Shown one piece after another: positions 56,377-63,933 of a stretch of DNA of 64,000 nucleotides. A program made the translations under genes and the position numbers. The notes under the pieces are model-generated. The model was given only the letters and a program-made list of their open reading frames with translations, had not been told where the DNA came from and did no database searches. The stretch is from Marisediminitalea aggregata (GTDB lineage Bacteria > Pseudomonadota > Gammaproteobacteria > Enterobacterales > Alteromonadaceae), in contig NZ_FQWD01000002.1 in assembly GCF_900129565.1 (NCBI RefSeq), positions 186,001 to 250,000 on the forward strand, given 5' to 3'. Positions within the stretch are counted from its first letter, which is position 1, and the number at the start of each line of letters is the position of its first letter.

Positions 56377-56422
56377 TAACGCGTTAAACGCTTAGGGGCT
56401 GTTGACCTTTGCTACGCCCAAT

Positions 56423-56452
56423 AAAAAATCCACCGTCACGGTGGATTTTTTG
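56423..56452. terminator. Bidirectional terminator between dapD and yqcA
   Basis: AAAAAATCCACCG / CGGTGGATTTTTT around a TCA loop. It is a perfect palindrome with T-runs in both directions and serves the convergent dapD (+) and yqcA (-). Confidence 0.9.
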
Positions 56453-56473
56453 TATCTGGGGTCTGGCGGTTGG

Positions 56474-56920
56474 TTAAGCCAGTTTGCTGGCGAAGCCCTT
56501 AAGCCATTCAATAACATCGTTTTCAGGCTCAAGTGTTTCCATGGCATCGACTTCCAGCATAGCCGCAACCGGGTTGCCTTGAAGCTCGGTGAGCAATTCC
56601 TGCCACTGTTTACCTGCACCACAGAACGACTCGCCATAACTGCTATCGCCCAACGCGGCTACCGCAAACGGCTTCTGACCTAGCAGTGGAAATTGCGTGC
56701 GCAATTCATCAAACGTCATTTCAAGGTTTGGCGGAATGTCGCCCTGCCCTGTCGTTGAAGTGATCACCAATACGCCGCTGGCATCGGTTATATCGCTGAC
56801 GTCAGCATCGGTAAATACCTCGGCTTCAATCCCTTCGGAAGACAGAAAAGTTTGTACTGATTCCGCTACGCTTTCGGCATTACCGTATACCGACCCTACA
56901 ATAATATTCACTGTCGCCAT
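56474..56920 (-). CDS. yqcA: Flavodoxin YqcA
   Basis: A 148-residue short-chain flavodoxin. The FMN phosphate loop is in IIVGSVYGNAESVAESV (about 6-22), with STTGQGDIPPN (about 55-65) and LGDSSYGESFCGAGKQW (about 90-106) at the FMN ring loops. YqcA and MioC belong to the same group; the neighbourhood with truC and yqcC identifies it as YqcA. Electron-transfer partner unknown. It directly follows truC with no gap. Confidence 0.9.
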   Translation of the reverse strand: MATVNIIVGSVYGNAESVAESVQTFLSSEGIEAEVFTDADVSDITDASGVLVITSTTGQGDIPPNLEMTFDELRTQFPLLGQKPFAVAALGDSSYGESFCGAGKQWQELLTELQGNPVAAMLEVDAMETLEPENDVIEWLKGFASKLA

Positions 56921-57706
56921 TTACTTACCTTTTTGAAGACTCCAGGTTAAAAACGGTTGCCAGCTTACCAATAACTCTTCAATTTCGCTATCGGGTTGGC
57001 ACTCTATGGATAGCCATTGGCGGCTAACCGGATGATAGAACCCCATTTGCGTACACACCAGCATCAGCCGCTGACAATCAAACGTATCCCGCAAGAACTG
57101 GTTGTGCTTGCCGTCGCCGTGGGTCGTATCCCCAACAATGGGGTGACGCAAGTGAATCAGATGCCGGCGCAACTGATGTTTGCGGCCAGAGTAAGGGCGC
57201 AATCCCAACCAGCTGTATCGCGCCGTGTCATAACGACCAACAGCGTAAGGCAATTCATAATGAGCCAGTGGCCAGTAATCCGTGTGCGCAGGCTGGGGAG
57301 GGACCGCTTTGACGCGATTAGCATCAGCCATTTTGTCCCAGCGGTATTTTAACGCATAATCCAACATGCCGTGGGCCTTTACATACCCTCGTACCAGTGC
57401 CCGGTATTCCTTTTTGACCCCAAAGCCCATCATTTGCGCATTCATTGTTGAGGCAGTTTCACTTTGTAAGGCAAATAGCAAAATCCCTGCCGTGGGTCTA
57501 TCAAGACGGTGTAACGGAAACACATGCTGACCAATCTGATCCCGCAAAATCTGAACGGCAAACCGGGTTTCATGTTTATCAATAGGACTTCTGTGAACCA
57601 ACAGCCCGGCAGGCTTATACACCGCCACCAGCCATTCATCCTGATACAAAATCTGCAATGTTTCTTTACTTTCAGGTGAAGGGGAACAAGCTGGCGTGTC
57701 CATCAT
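56921..57706 (-). CDS. truC: tRNA pseudouridine(65) synthase
   Basis: RluA-family pseudouridine synthase that modifies U65 of tRNA. The 261-residue product has VYKPAGLLVHRSPID, the catalytic Asp in PLHRLDRPTAGILLFAL, KEYRALVRGYV, and SGRKHQLRRHLIHLRHPIVG. It lies between yqcC (4-base overlap) and yqcA, the same order as E. coli yqcC-truC-yqcA. Confidence 0.95.
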   Translation of the reverse strand: MMDTPACSPSPESKETLQILYQDEWLVAVYKPAGLLVHRSPIDKHETRFAVQILRDQIGQHVFPLHRLDRPTAGILLFALQSETASTMNAQMMGFGVKKEYRALVRGYVKAHGMLDYALKYRWDKMADANRVKAVPPQPAHTDYWPLAHYELPYAVGRYDTARYSWLGLRPYSGRKHQLRRHLIHLRHPIVGDTTHGDGKHNQFLRDTFDCQRLMLVCTQMGFYHPVSRQWLSIECQPDSEIEELLVSWQPFLTWSLQKGK

Positions 57707-58020
57707 GGGTTTTCACTCCAGGCATCCAATTGTCCCAGGATGGTTTGCACATTAAGGTGCTGAGCACCCCAGGTGATTTCTGCCACCGGCTTAATCGCCA
57801 TAACAGGAACGCTAACCGGTGATTGGCTGAGCAGTGTTTGCATACGAGGGATAAAAATAAACTGTAGCCATTGTTCCAGCGCAAGGGTATCACAAGCGAA
57901 GGGCTGCTGGCTGGCCAGCGCCTGGCGCGACGGACGTTCATTGCCCCATAAACCGTTGTGACGAAGCGCAGCTTCCAACGCATCCAGTAATTGATTCCCC
58001 TGCTTTTCAGCATCTGACAT
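57703..58020 (-). CDS. yqcC: YqcC family protein
   Basis: A 105-residue helical protein of the YqcC (DUF446) family, whose members are upstream of truC. Motifs: LLDALEAALRHNGLWGNERP, FACDTLALEQWLQFIFIPRM. Start ATG 58020 has GGAGG at 8-base spacing; the TTG at 58035 overlaps that site. Function unknown; linked to truC by gene order only. Confidence 0.9.
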   Translation of the reverse strand: MSDAEKQGNQLLDALEAALRHNGLWGNERPSRQALASQQPFACDTLALEQWLQFIFIPRMQTLLSQSPVSVPVMAIKPVAEITWGAQHLNVQTILGQLDAWSENP

Positions 58021-58079
58021 TACGCCAACCTCCAATGCCTGTTAAACTAGCGGTAATTGAAATAAATTGAATTTGAAGC

Positions 58080-59123
58080 ATGAATTCACAAGACATCCAC
58101 TCATTGAGTGAGTTTCTGCTACACGCAGGCACAGATTATCGCATTTTTGACTTAGGACGGGGAGTCTATCCTGTCGATTCGCAAACCTTTCTGGAAATCG
58201 AAAATGGCAAAATCTGCCCGCCTCGTCCGCGCCAACAGCACGCCTGGTACGCGGTCGTCTTTTGGAATACCAGCGCATTGGCTCAGCGCTATATCTGGTT
58301 TGTGAAATTTCCACTGGATGAACAGGGGCTGCTGATCCAGGCTTCCCGCAATCACTTCCTGCAAATTATTGTTGATGCACTGGGCAATCAAATCACCGGT
58401 GATGGCGATCAGGAAAAGCTGCCTGATAACCCCTATACCTTTACTCCCAGTCAGCAGCAAATGGCCCAATTTTCAGCCATCACCCGGCACACGCTGAACG
58501 ACGCTAAACACGACGGCGTGGAGCGGGTTATGCACTATCTGAAAACGCCCAGCGTTATCGACTGGCAACAACTTCCTGTTCAGGCGATTGCCGATGCCGT
58601 CATTGAACTGGATGAAACAACCGCTGACGTCATTGCCAACCAGCTAGATCAATACAGCACACCGTTTATCGATACCTTGCTGAGCAGCCTGGAAAGCCAG
58701 CCGCTTCCAGAACGCCTTACTCAGAAATTCTGCGAAAAAGCGGTGGAATACAGCACAGCCGAAGACACTGCTCCCATGCTCGGCTACCTGCGCGCACTGA
58801 GCCAGACCAGCTTCTCACCCGAAGTTAATCGGTGCATTAATCAGGTGTTGGACAATATCGACACGCCAGATATTGATTTGCTCAGCGTCATTGCCGCCAG
58901 GCACGATGCCCAACTGGATTTACTGACTGCACAACGCTTTTTAGAAGTAGCAGCGAAGGCCGATGCCGCTGGCAACTATCAGCATCAGTTATTTATTGGG
59001 TTATTTTCAGATCTCGTGCAAATTCCTGCGCTGCGTAGAACCCTACTGACACTGGCTAAAGCGCATCAACACAACCCCGCAATGAAAGACGCCCTTGCGG
59101 CTCTCTTCAAACAGGCAGGATAA
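58080..59123 (+). CDS. DUF3549 family protein
   Basis: A 347-residue soluble protein. Motifs include FRIFDLGRG-like IFDLGRGVYPVDSQTFLEIE and ENGKICPPRPRQQHAWYAVV, FPLDEQGLLIQASRNHFLQI, and a helical C-terminal half. The family is seen in Vibrio, Shewanella and Alteromonas next to DUF3301 and yqcC. Function not known. It is divergent from yqcC with 59 bases between, and is followed by the DUF3301 gene after 5 bases. Confidence 0.85.
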   Translation: MNSQDIHSLSEFLLHAGTDYRIFDLGRGVYPVDSQTFLEIENGKICPPRPRQQHAWYAVVFWNTSALAQRYIWFVKFPLDEQGLLIQASRNHFLQIIVDALGNQITGDGDQEKLPDNPYTFTPSQQQMAQFSAITRHTLNDAKHDGVERVMHYLKTPSVIDWQQLPVQAIADAVIELDETTADVIANQLDQYSTPFIDTLLSSLESQPLPERLTQKFCEKAVEYSTAEDTAPMLGYLRALSQTSFSPEVNRCINQVLDNIDTPDIDLLSVIAARHDAQLDLLTAQRFLEVAAKADAAGNYQHQLFIGLFSDLVQIPALRRTLLTLAKAHQHNPAMKDALAALFKQAG

Positions 59124-59128
59124 CCGTT

Positions 59129-59434
59129 GTGAACCTATTAGATGTTTTACTGCTGGTATTGATTGCCGCCGGTGGCGCGTTATTTTGGCGAATTCGAATG
59201 ATTTCAGAGGCCGCCAACCGGTATTTAGGTCAATACTGCAACGCCCAGCACCTTCAGCTTATCAGTGTTGCCCGTCGCCTAACGCGGCCTATGTTGTATC
59301 GCGGTAAGCTGGACTGGCGCAGCGAATTTGACTTTGAGTTTTCGTCAACGGGGCAAGACTGCTATACCGGTACGTTGGTAATGAACGGGCTTACCGTGAT
59401 TTCCACCGACACACCACCGCACCGCATTCATTAA
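59129..59434 (+). CDS. DUF3301 family small membrane protein
   Basis: A 101-residue protein with one N-terminal membrane helix (MNLLDVLLLVLIAAGGALFW) and a soluble part rich in Arg and aromatic residues (QYCNAQHLQLISVARRLTRP). The family is conserved with the upstream DUF3549 gene and probably co-transcribed. Function not known. Confidence 0.85.
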   Translation: MNLLDVLLLVLIAAGGALFWRIRMISEAANRYLGQYCNAQHLQLISVARRLTRPMLYRGKLDWRSEFDFEFSSTGQDCYTGTLVMNGLTVISTDTPPHRIH

Positions 59435-59462
59435 TTTACCGACCACAAGGATGTAACACGCT

Positions 59463-60017
59463 ATGCAATGTACACAATGTAAGCAAGGCCAATTAATACC
59501 TAGCTTCCTTGATGATTTATTTCGCGCTCACACCTGCAACCACTGTGGCGGGAACTGGATCATGATAGAAGACTTTGTTAGCTGGAAAGAACGCAATCAG
59601 GCCTATGAATTTGAGCAGGTTACCGACGTTTCGGAGGATACCAGCGACACTAAAAAAGCCCTGTTATGTCCGGTAACCGGCGGGATTATGCGTAAATTTA
59701 AAATCGCTGCGTCCACCGACCATCGGGTCGATTACAGCGCTCAGGTAGGCGGTATCTGGCTGGATAAAGGTGAGTGGGAGCTGTTGAAAGCGGAAGGCGT
59801 GGCTGGCGCACTCAATAATGTTGTTACCCAACAGTGGCAAAAGAAGATTCGGGAGGAGAACACCGCCTCTCATTTTGCAGAGATTTACGCTGCCAAATTC
59901 GGTGAAGCAACCTATAAAGAGGTAAAAGCATTAAGGGAGTGGCTGAACGCACAGCCCAATAAAGCCGACCTCCGTGCTTATTTGCTGGCGGAAGATCCGT
60001 ATTCTACTGAACGATAG
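59463..60017 (+). CDS. TFIIB-type zinc-finger protein
   Basis: A 184-residue soluble protein with an N-terminal zinc ribbon, Cys 3, 6, 25 and 28 (CTQC ... CNHCGG). A second domain contains LLCPVTGGIMRKFKI and GGIWLDKGEWELLKAEGV, which is how zf-TFIIB domain proteins look. The tail is helical. Likely binds zinc; partner unknown. It follows the DUF3301 gene by 28 bases. Confidence 0.82.
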   Translation: MQCTQCKQGQLIPSFLDDLFRAHTCNHCGGNWIMIEDFVSWKERNQAYEFEQVTDVSEDTSDTKKALLCPVTGGIMRKFKIAASTDHRVDYSAQVGGIWLDKGEWELLKAEGVAGALNNVVTQQWQKKIREENTASHFAEIYAAKFGEATYKEVKALREWLNAQPNKADLRAYLLAEDPYSTER

Positions 60018-60062
60018 CAGCCCATCAGGGCTGCCCTAGGCAAGATCTCGCGCAAGCAGCCA

Positions 60063-60485
60063 CTAATAGTTGGCTGACTTTGTGCACTGGCGGCTCAATC
60101 GGTATAAGGTTTCCGGCGTCTGATACTGCGCAAATTCGTCAGGAATAAAAGACGTGGAGTGCGCTACCAGTTCTGAACAAAACCAACTGTCGGGGCAGTG
60201 TTTAAAAGAACGGAAGAACACGCCCTTAATGCCTTCGTTATCAAACGGCTTACCAATCAATTGAATTGCTCGTTCAATATCGCCGTCAATCTCGCGGTAT
60301 TCGATTTCGCGATACCTGGCCTCAAACTCGCGAAGATCACTTCGCAGCACCCCAAAGCCACCTTTGGCTTCAATCACATGGACATCATCGGTGTCTAAAA
60401 TTGCCACATGTGACCATTTCGATCCGGTTCTCCAGCGAATCATTCTGGAAATCCAGGAGCGATTACATCCAAATACAATAATCAT
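60063..60485 (-). CDS. YiiX/NlpC-P60-like permuted papain-fold protein
   Basis: A 140-residue protein with the layout of permuted NlpC/P60 amidases: His 26 in WSHVAIL comes first and Cys 103 in WFCSELVAHS later. GGFGVLRSDL and GKPFDNEGIKGVFFRS are between. It has no clear cleavable signal peptide (it starts MIIVFGCNRSWISRMIRW). Substrate unknown (peptidoglycan or lipid hydrolysis in relatives). Confidence 0.75.
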   Translation of the reverse strand: MIIVFGCNRSWISRMIRWRTGSKWSHVAILDTDDVHVIEAKGGFGVLRSDLREFEARYREIEYREIDGDIERAIQLIGKPFDNEGIKGVFFRSFKHCPDSWFCSELVAHSTSFIPDEFAQYQTPETLYRLSRQCTKSANY

Positions 60486-60657
60486 TTGTCGTTCCCTACA
60501 TCAACTTCCACAAAGTCAGCTCATGGCTGAAACTTAACCCCTGTGGCACACAACTACTCAGGCGCAGCAAGCAAGCGCGGCGACTGACCAGTACCATCAA
60601 CATTATTTATATCGAATGTTTTTTGAGCTGTAAATATAAGAATAGCTTTTGCACAAA
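60486..60657. other. AT-rich intergenic region before csrB-like RNA 1
   Basis: No gene recognised. It is read through only if the csrB-like RNA terminator leaks. Confidence 0.4.
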
Positions 60658-60695
60658 TGAAAAAGGCGATAGCTCTCGCTACCGCCTCTTTATCG
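60658..60695 (-). terminator. Terminator of csrB-like RNA 1
   Basis: Minus strand stem AGGCGGTAGC / GCTATCGCCT with loop GAGA, then TTTTTCATT. Confidence 0.85.
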
Positions 60696-60990
60696 AATTT
60701 TGAAGATCCCTCTCAGCGTAGAGTGCTAAACAACCTCCAAGGTTATTCCCCTGCACGCAAATCCCTTTTATCCCACTCGTCCCGAGTGAGTAGCCAATCC
60801 TTAGCTAGTCCCTTTCCGTTATCCTTGTGTACTTCACATCCTGTTAAAGTATTCTTCAATCCTGAAGTTGTCCTTCAACCTTCCCGGTTGCATCCGCTTC
60901 CTTGTTACCAGCCTCCTGGCCGGTTTGCCCCATCCTGGGTTGTCCAGTGTCATCCTTGCGTCATCCTGACTCAACGTTTCTCCCTGTGAC
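60658..60990 (-). ncRNA. csrB: CsrB/RsmZ-type regulatory RNA, copy 1
   Basis: On the minus strand this about 333-nt stretch has 22 GGA triplets, far above chance. Many are in small hairpin loops: CTTC-AGGATT-GAAG, CCC-AGGAT-GGG, GTC-AGGAT-GAC, GCC-AGGA-GGC, ACTCG-GGA-CGAGT. CsrB-family RNAs sequester the translational repressor CsrA through such motifs. A conserved 3' box GCTGAGAGGGA ... CAAAATTC, shared with copy 2, precedes an intrinsic terminator. The 5' end is predicted from -10 TATTAT at 61002-60997. No credible ORF. A GacA/UvrY-type site lies about 178 bp upstream. Confidence 0.85.
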
Positions 60991-60996
60991 ATGTTC

Positions 60997-61002
60997 ATAA
61001 TA
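60997..61002 (-). promoter_or_regulatory. -10 box of csrB-like RNA 1
   Basis: TATTAT on the minus strand; the -35 region is poor, consistent with activator dependence. The stretch TATTATG..C.TGTCACA.GGA is shared with copy 2. Confidence 0.6.
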
Positions 61003-61132
61003 CCGAACGCATTTTTTGCTGGTAGCGTCTTTTTTGAAAATTCATCACCACTGTGAACTCCATGCACTTAGACTAAAGTACAAAACACAATAAAAACAGA
61101 AGGATACGTTTTTTCGTAGGTATTATCCTTTT

Positions 61133-61144
61133 GTCTAATTAGAC
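61133..61144. repeat. 12-base palindrome GTCTAATTAGAC
   Basis: Perfect palindrome between the csrB-like RNA 1 promoter and its GacA-type site; possible operator. Confidence 0.35.
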
Positions 61145-61158
61145 GATGCTTACAGCTC

Positions 61159-61176
61159 TGTAGGAAATGTCTTACA
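61159..61176 (-). promoter_or_regulatory. GacA/UvrY-type upstream activating site, copy 1
   Basis: Minus strand TGTAAG-ACATTT-CCTACA, one base from the known GacA box TGTAAG-N6-CTTACA. Its centre is about 178 bp before the predicted start of csrB-like RNA 1. Confidence 0.75.
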
Positions 61177-61211
61177 AATGGAGGTAAGAAATAAGACTAA
61201 AGGTGAATAAC

Positions 61212-61295
61212 GTGAGCAACCAATTTGGCTTTTACCTATCGGCAACATCTGTTATGGGTTCAGTTTATACAGTAAACACGCACCAGGTAGACTGA
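61212..61295 (+). CDS. Possible 27-residue micro-ORF (GTG start)
   Basis: GTG 61212 to TGA 61293-61295, with AAGGTGA five bases upstream and a small ACCCC/GGGGT hairpin followed by TTTT at 61313-61334. The peptide (MSNQFGFYLSATSVMGSVYT, then VNTHQVD) has no known motif. Low confidence. Confidence 0.25.
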   Translation: MSNQFGFYLSATSVMGSVYTVNTHQVD

Positions 61296-61456
61296 ACTCA
61301 ATCAAAAAGGTTACCCCACAAAGGGGTTGGTTTTCTGATATCCTCAAACTAGGGCGTGCCTTGCGTTGATTCACGCTTTTACAACCTTTCGATTCAGCCA
61401 ATGTTGTACTGATTCAACAGGCCAACTTGCGAATTCAGACTCAAAGTAAATCAATT

Positions 61457-61930
61457 ATGACAAACATCGCCATTTTCGTTGACGTACAAAACGTGTACTA
61501 CACCACCCGTCAGCATTTTCACAGAAATTTTGATTACAACGCGTTTTGGCGTCGTGTCACAGAAAATAACAATGTAGTGGCGGCTTTTGCTTACGCTACG
61601 CACAGAGGTGACAACAAACAAGCCGAGTTTCAGAATATTCTGCGGGCAATTGGCTTCGAAGTGAAATTAAAGCCGTTTATTCAGCGCGCGGATGGTTCTG
61701 CTAAAGCCGATTGGGATGTGGGTATTACCATAGATGTGCTGGAACACGTTGATAAGGTCGATAAAGTCATTTTGGTGTCTGGCGACGGTGACTTTGACTT
61801 ACTGGCACAAACGATCATTGAAAAGAAAGGGAAGCAAATTGACGTGTATGGCGTTAAAGCGTTGACCGCGGGCACTTTAATGAAAGCGGCGAGTAAATTT
61901 GAGCCTATCGAGGCTGAATTGTTACTGTAA
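61457..61930 (+). CDS. NYN-domain (LabA/DUF88-like) protein, putative RNase
   Basis: A 157-residue PIN-like NYN protein. The acidic residues proposed for metal binding are seen in NIAIFVDVQNVYYTTRQHF (Asp 9), AKADWDVGITIDVL and ILVSGDGDFDLLAQ. LabA/YacP-type NYN proteins are likely RNases; activity here is inferred. ATG 61457 is chosen over TTG 61427, which adds ten residues before the conserved start. It lies between the two csrB-like RNAs, on the opposite strand, and close to the GacA-type site of copy 1. Confidence 0.85.
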   Translation: MTNIAIFVDVQNVYYTTRQHFHRNFDYNAFWRRVTENNNVVAAFAYATHRGDNKQAEFQNILRAIGFEVKLKPFIQRADGSAKADWDVGITIDVLEHVDKVDKVILVSGDGDFDLLAQTIIEKKGKQIDVYGVKALTAGTLMKAASKFEPIEAELLL

Positions 61931-61937
61931 ATAATAC

Positions 61938-61973
61938 GCAAAAAAAAACGATGGCCTGAGCCATCGTTTTCTG
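61938..61973 (-). terminator. Terminator of csrB-like RNA 2
   Basis: Minus strand AAACGATGGC / GCCATCGTTT with loop TCAG, then a run of nine T. Confidence 0.9.
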
Positions 61974-62283
61974 TGAATTTTGAGCTTCCCTCTCAGCGTT
62001 CCTTTGCGACTAAAATCGTCCCGATTAAAATCCGTATCCGCCCCTTTCCATCTTTTCTCACTCCATCCTGAGTGAGCTGCTCTTCCTAAGCAGGTCCCTT
62101 TCCATTTTTCCGTTCTACGCTACACATCCTGCGTGTAGCATTCCCCATCCTGGGGTTGTCCGTGTTGGCCTCCTGGCCGGTCCTTGCTTTCCTTGGATGA
62201 AACTGCCTGTTTCATCTTGCTCATCCCTGAACAGTCCTATGGTCTTCCCTGCGTCATCCTGACTCGTCGTGTTTCCATGTGAC
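61940..62283 (-). ncRNA. csrB: CsrB/RsmZ-type regulatory RNA, copy 2
   Basis: Minus strand RNA of about 344 nt with 23 GGA triplets. Hairpins present them in loops: TACAC-GCAGGAT-GTGTA, CCCC-AGGAT-GGGG, GGCC-AGGA-GGCC, ACTC-AGGATG-GAGT, CTGCTT-AGGA-AGAGCAG, GTC-AGGAT-GAC. It shares 5' and 3' conserved boxes with copy 1 but differs between, as paralogous Csr RNAs do. The 3' terminator is strong. Predicted start from -10 TACTAT (62295-62290). It probably titrates CsrA together with copy 1. Confidence 0.87.
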
Positions 62284-62289
62284 AAGTAC

Positions 62290-62295
62290 ATAGTA
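62290..62295 (-). promoter_or_regulatory. -10 box of csrB-like RNA 2
   Basis: TACTAT on the minus strand, within the conserved promoter stretch shared with copy 1; the -35 is poor. Confidence 0.6.
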
Positions 62296-62452
62296 CGCCG
62301 ATAGGAATAGATTACTATTACCGTTCTGTCACATTAAAATAATTTATCGGCTACGACAAAAGTCTAACAATATTTTTTTTATTTAATTTCAGATAGTTAA
62401 GAAATAAAGTCAGTAAAATTTACTTAAACAAAGCCACAATGTCTCACAACCT

Positions 62453-62470
62453 TGTAAGATATTTCGTACA
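62453..62470 (+). promoter_or_regulatory. GacA/UvrY-type upstream activating site, copy 2
   Basis: TGTAAG-ATATTT-CGTACA, two bases from TGTAAG-N6-CTTACA. Its centre is about 178 bp before the predicted start of csrB-like RNA 2, the same distance as at copy 1. Confidence 0.7.
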
Positions 62471-62523
62471 AAGCAGTAAGACACAGTCTTAAACTTTTGA
62501 ATAAGGCAGGTTAAAACTCAGAC

Positions 62524-63162
62524 CTAAGGGCGTGGCCGGAACATCACGTTACCGACTTTTGTAGTGATTTCTACCTGCGCGACGTTTTGGTAGAAACCGT
62601 CAGCAAAGAAAGACTCGTATTTCGGCACAGTAACAAACACGCCTACACCTTCAGAGTCACGATGCTCTAGTAATACACTGTCTATTGCGCGCATAAGTAA
62701 GTGACCCAGACCGTGCGACTGATGATCAGGATGAACCGCAATAAAGCTCAGTAAATGGTATTTCTGTGCAGGCATCGCGTTACGGATTTTTTCTTCTTTT
62801 TCCAGCATTTGGCGGGTTCCATAATACCCCGTCGTCAGTAACATTTTTAAACGCCAATGCCAGTAACGGCCTGCGCCAATTGAGTTGTCGGGGCTGGTCA
62901 GGCACGCAACGGCAAGTAATCTTCCTTCGTCAAACAACCCGATAATTGGCTGATCGGCTTCCCAAAATGCGGTTAGTTCCTCGCGAATAGCGGAACGTAA
63001 CCGGGACTCATACCCTTCCCGTTCAGACTGAAATATCTCAAGAAAAATAGGATCATCGTGATAGGCGTTATAAATAATTGACGCCGCGACTTTGAGATCT
63101 TCTGCTGATAGATAAGCAGCACGGACGCTGTCGAGTTGCGGTGATGTATCTGCTTGGACCAT
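62524..63162 (-). CDS. GNAT family acetyltransferase
   Basis: A 212-residue GNAT protein. The acetyl-CoA motif A is LLSFIAVHPDHQSHGLGHLL (about 138-157), followed by VFVTVPKYESFFADGFYQNV. Start ATG 63162 (MVQADTSPQLDSV). Substrate unknown. It lies just beyond the csrB-like RNA 2 regulatory region and points the same way, so its 3' end is close to the GacA-type site. Confidence 0.85.
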   Translation of the reverse strand: MVQADTSPQLDSVRAAYLSAEDLKVAASIIYNAYHDDPIFLEIFQSEREGYESRLRSAIREELTAFWEADQPIIGLFDEGRLLAVACLTSPDNSIGAGRYWHWRLKMLLTTGYYGTRQMLEKEEKIRNAMPAQKYHLLSFIAVHPDHQSHGLGHLLMRAIDSVLLEHRDSEGVGVFVTVPKYESFFADGFYQNVAQVEITTKVGNVMFRPRP

Positions 63163-63312
63163 GATTCAATCTCCCGGATAGACCTATTAAACAATAGTTA
63201 TACGCATAAACACTGAATACGACTCACGGTCGAAAATGCACAGTAATCCTCACTTTATCTGAAAAACCAAACAAAAGTAAATTTTTTGTTAATTTTAAAA
63301 ATTAAATATTAA
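63163..63312. other. AT-rich intergenic region upstream of the GNAT gene
   Basis: No gene, RNA or repeat recognised; it probably holds the promoter of the GNAT gene. Confidence 0.4.
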
Positions 63313-63337
63313 CAAAAAAGGGAGCCTGCGCTCCCTT
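63313..63337 (-). terminator. Terminator of the DUF3192 gene
   Basis: AAGGGAGC (63318-63325) / GCTCCCTT (63330-63337), loop CTGC, with a T-run on the minus strand. Confidence 0.85.
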
Positions 63338-63392
63338 CTTGTTTAAGTCACTCGTTTGCCAGCTAACTAAATACGTTTAGCTAGCGTAACCG

Positions 63393-63755
63393 TTAGAGTT
63401 TGCGAAGCGCTTCATCGCCCCAGCCAATTAAGCGGTTGTCTTCGAACACCAATGGCGTGCATTCGTCTTTTGTGGTGATGCCGTCATCAGCCGCCCGCTG
63501 AGTGCGGTAATACAGTACCCGGTAGGTATGGCCGTCCTGCCTTAACAGCTCATTGAAGTCAGCCACGCCCATACTGCGGGTTACATCTTCATAATGCGCA
63601 TCCAATTCCAGTTTAGATATGTGTTTACGGTTGTTATATTCGCGCTGTTCCCAGGACGCGTTGTAGTGTCTGCCGTCGTCATCACCAACGGAAATCACAC
63701 AACCTGAAAGTAACAGCGGGGCCGCCATAGCAGTAGCTAATAATATTTTTTTCAT
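63393..63755 (-). CDS. DUF3192 family lipoprotein
   Basis: A 120-residue lipoprotein with lipobox LLSGC (Cys 19), then VISVGDDDGRHYNASWEQRE, a coiled helical part, MGVADFNELLRQDGHTYRVL, and a C-terminal CTPLVFEDNRLIGWGDEAL. The pattern is that of DUF3192 proteins (SmpA/OmlA-like fold suspected). Probably periplasmic or outer membrane. Function unknown. Confidence 0.85.
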   Translation of the reverse strand: MKKILLATAMAAPLLLSGCVISVGDDDGRHYNASWEQREYNNRKHISKLELDAHYEDVTRSMGVADFNELLRQDGHTYRVLYYRTQRAADDGITTKDECTPLVFEDNRLIGWGDEALRKL

Positions 63756-63933
63756 TTTCAGTCCTTGTTTTGCATAGTTGAATGCGTTGTTTTATTGCTA
63801 CAATGCAATCAAGATCGGGGCCAAAAATAAACAATTGATTTTATTGATTTTTTTAAAATCACACTTGGCCCAAATTCAACTTTTAGGCAAAATAAGCAAT
63901 TATTTAGCTTTTCTGACCACAATTGTAATTTTT

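Noticed and set aside
60657..61067. Protein-coding ORFs (about 110 and 77 codons) over the csrB-like RNA 1 region
   Set aside because: They run over hairpin-rich repeats with low-complexity Ser/Pro/Leu composition, lack ribosome sites, and the RNA signals (terminator, GGA loops) explain the sequence.
60658..62283. The two similar noncoding stretches as copies of an insertion element or repeat family
   Set aside because: Similarity is limited to ends and GGA hairpins; there is no transposase, no terminal inverted repeats, and each has its own terminator and promoter.
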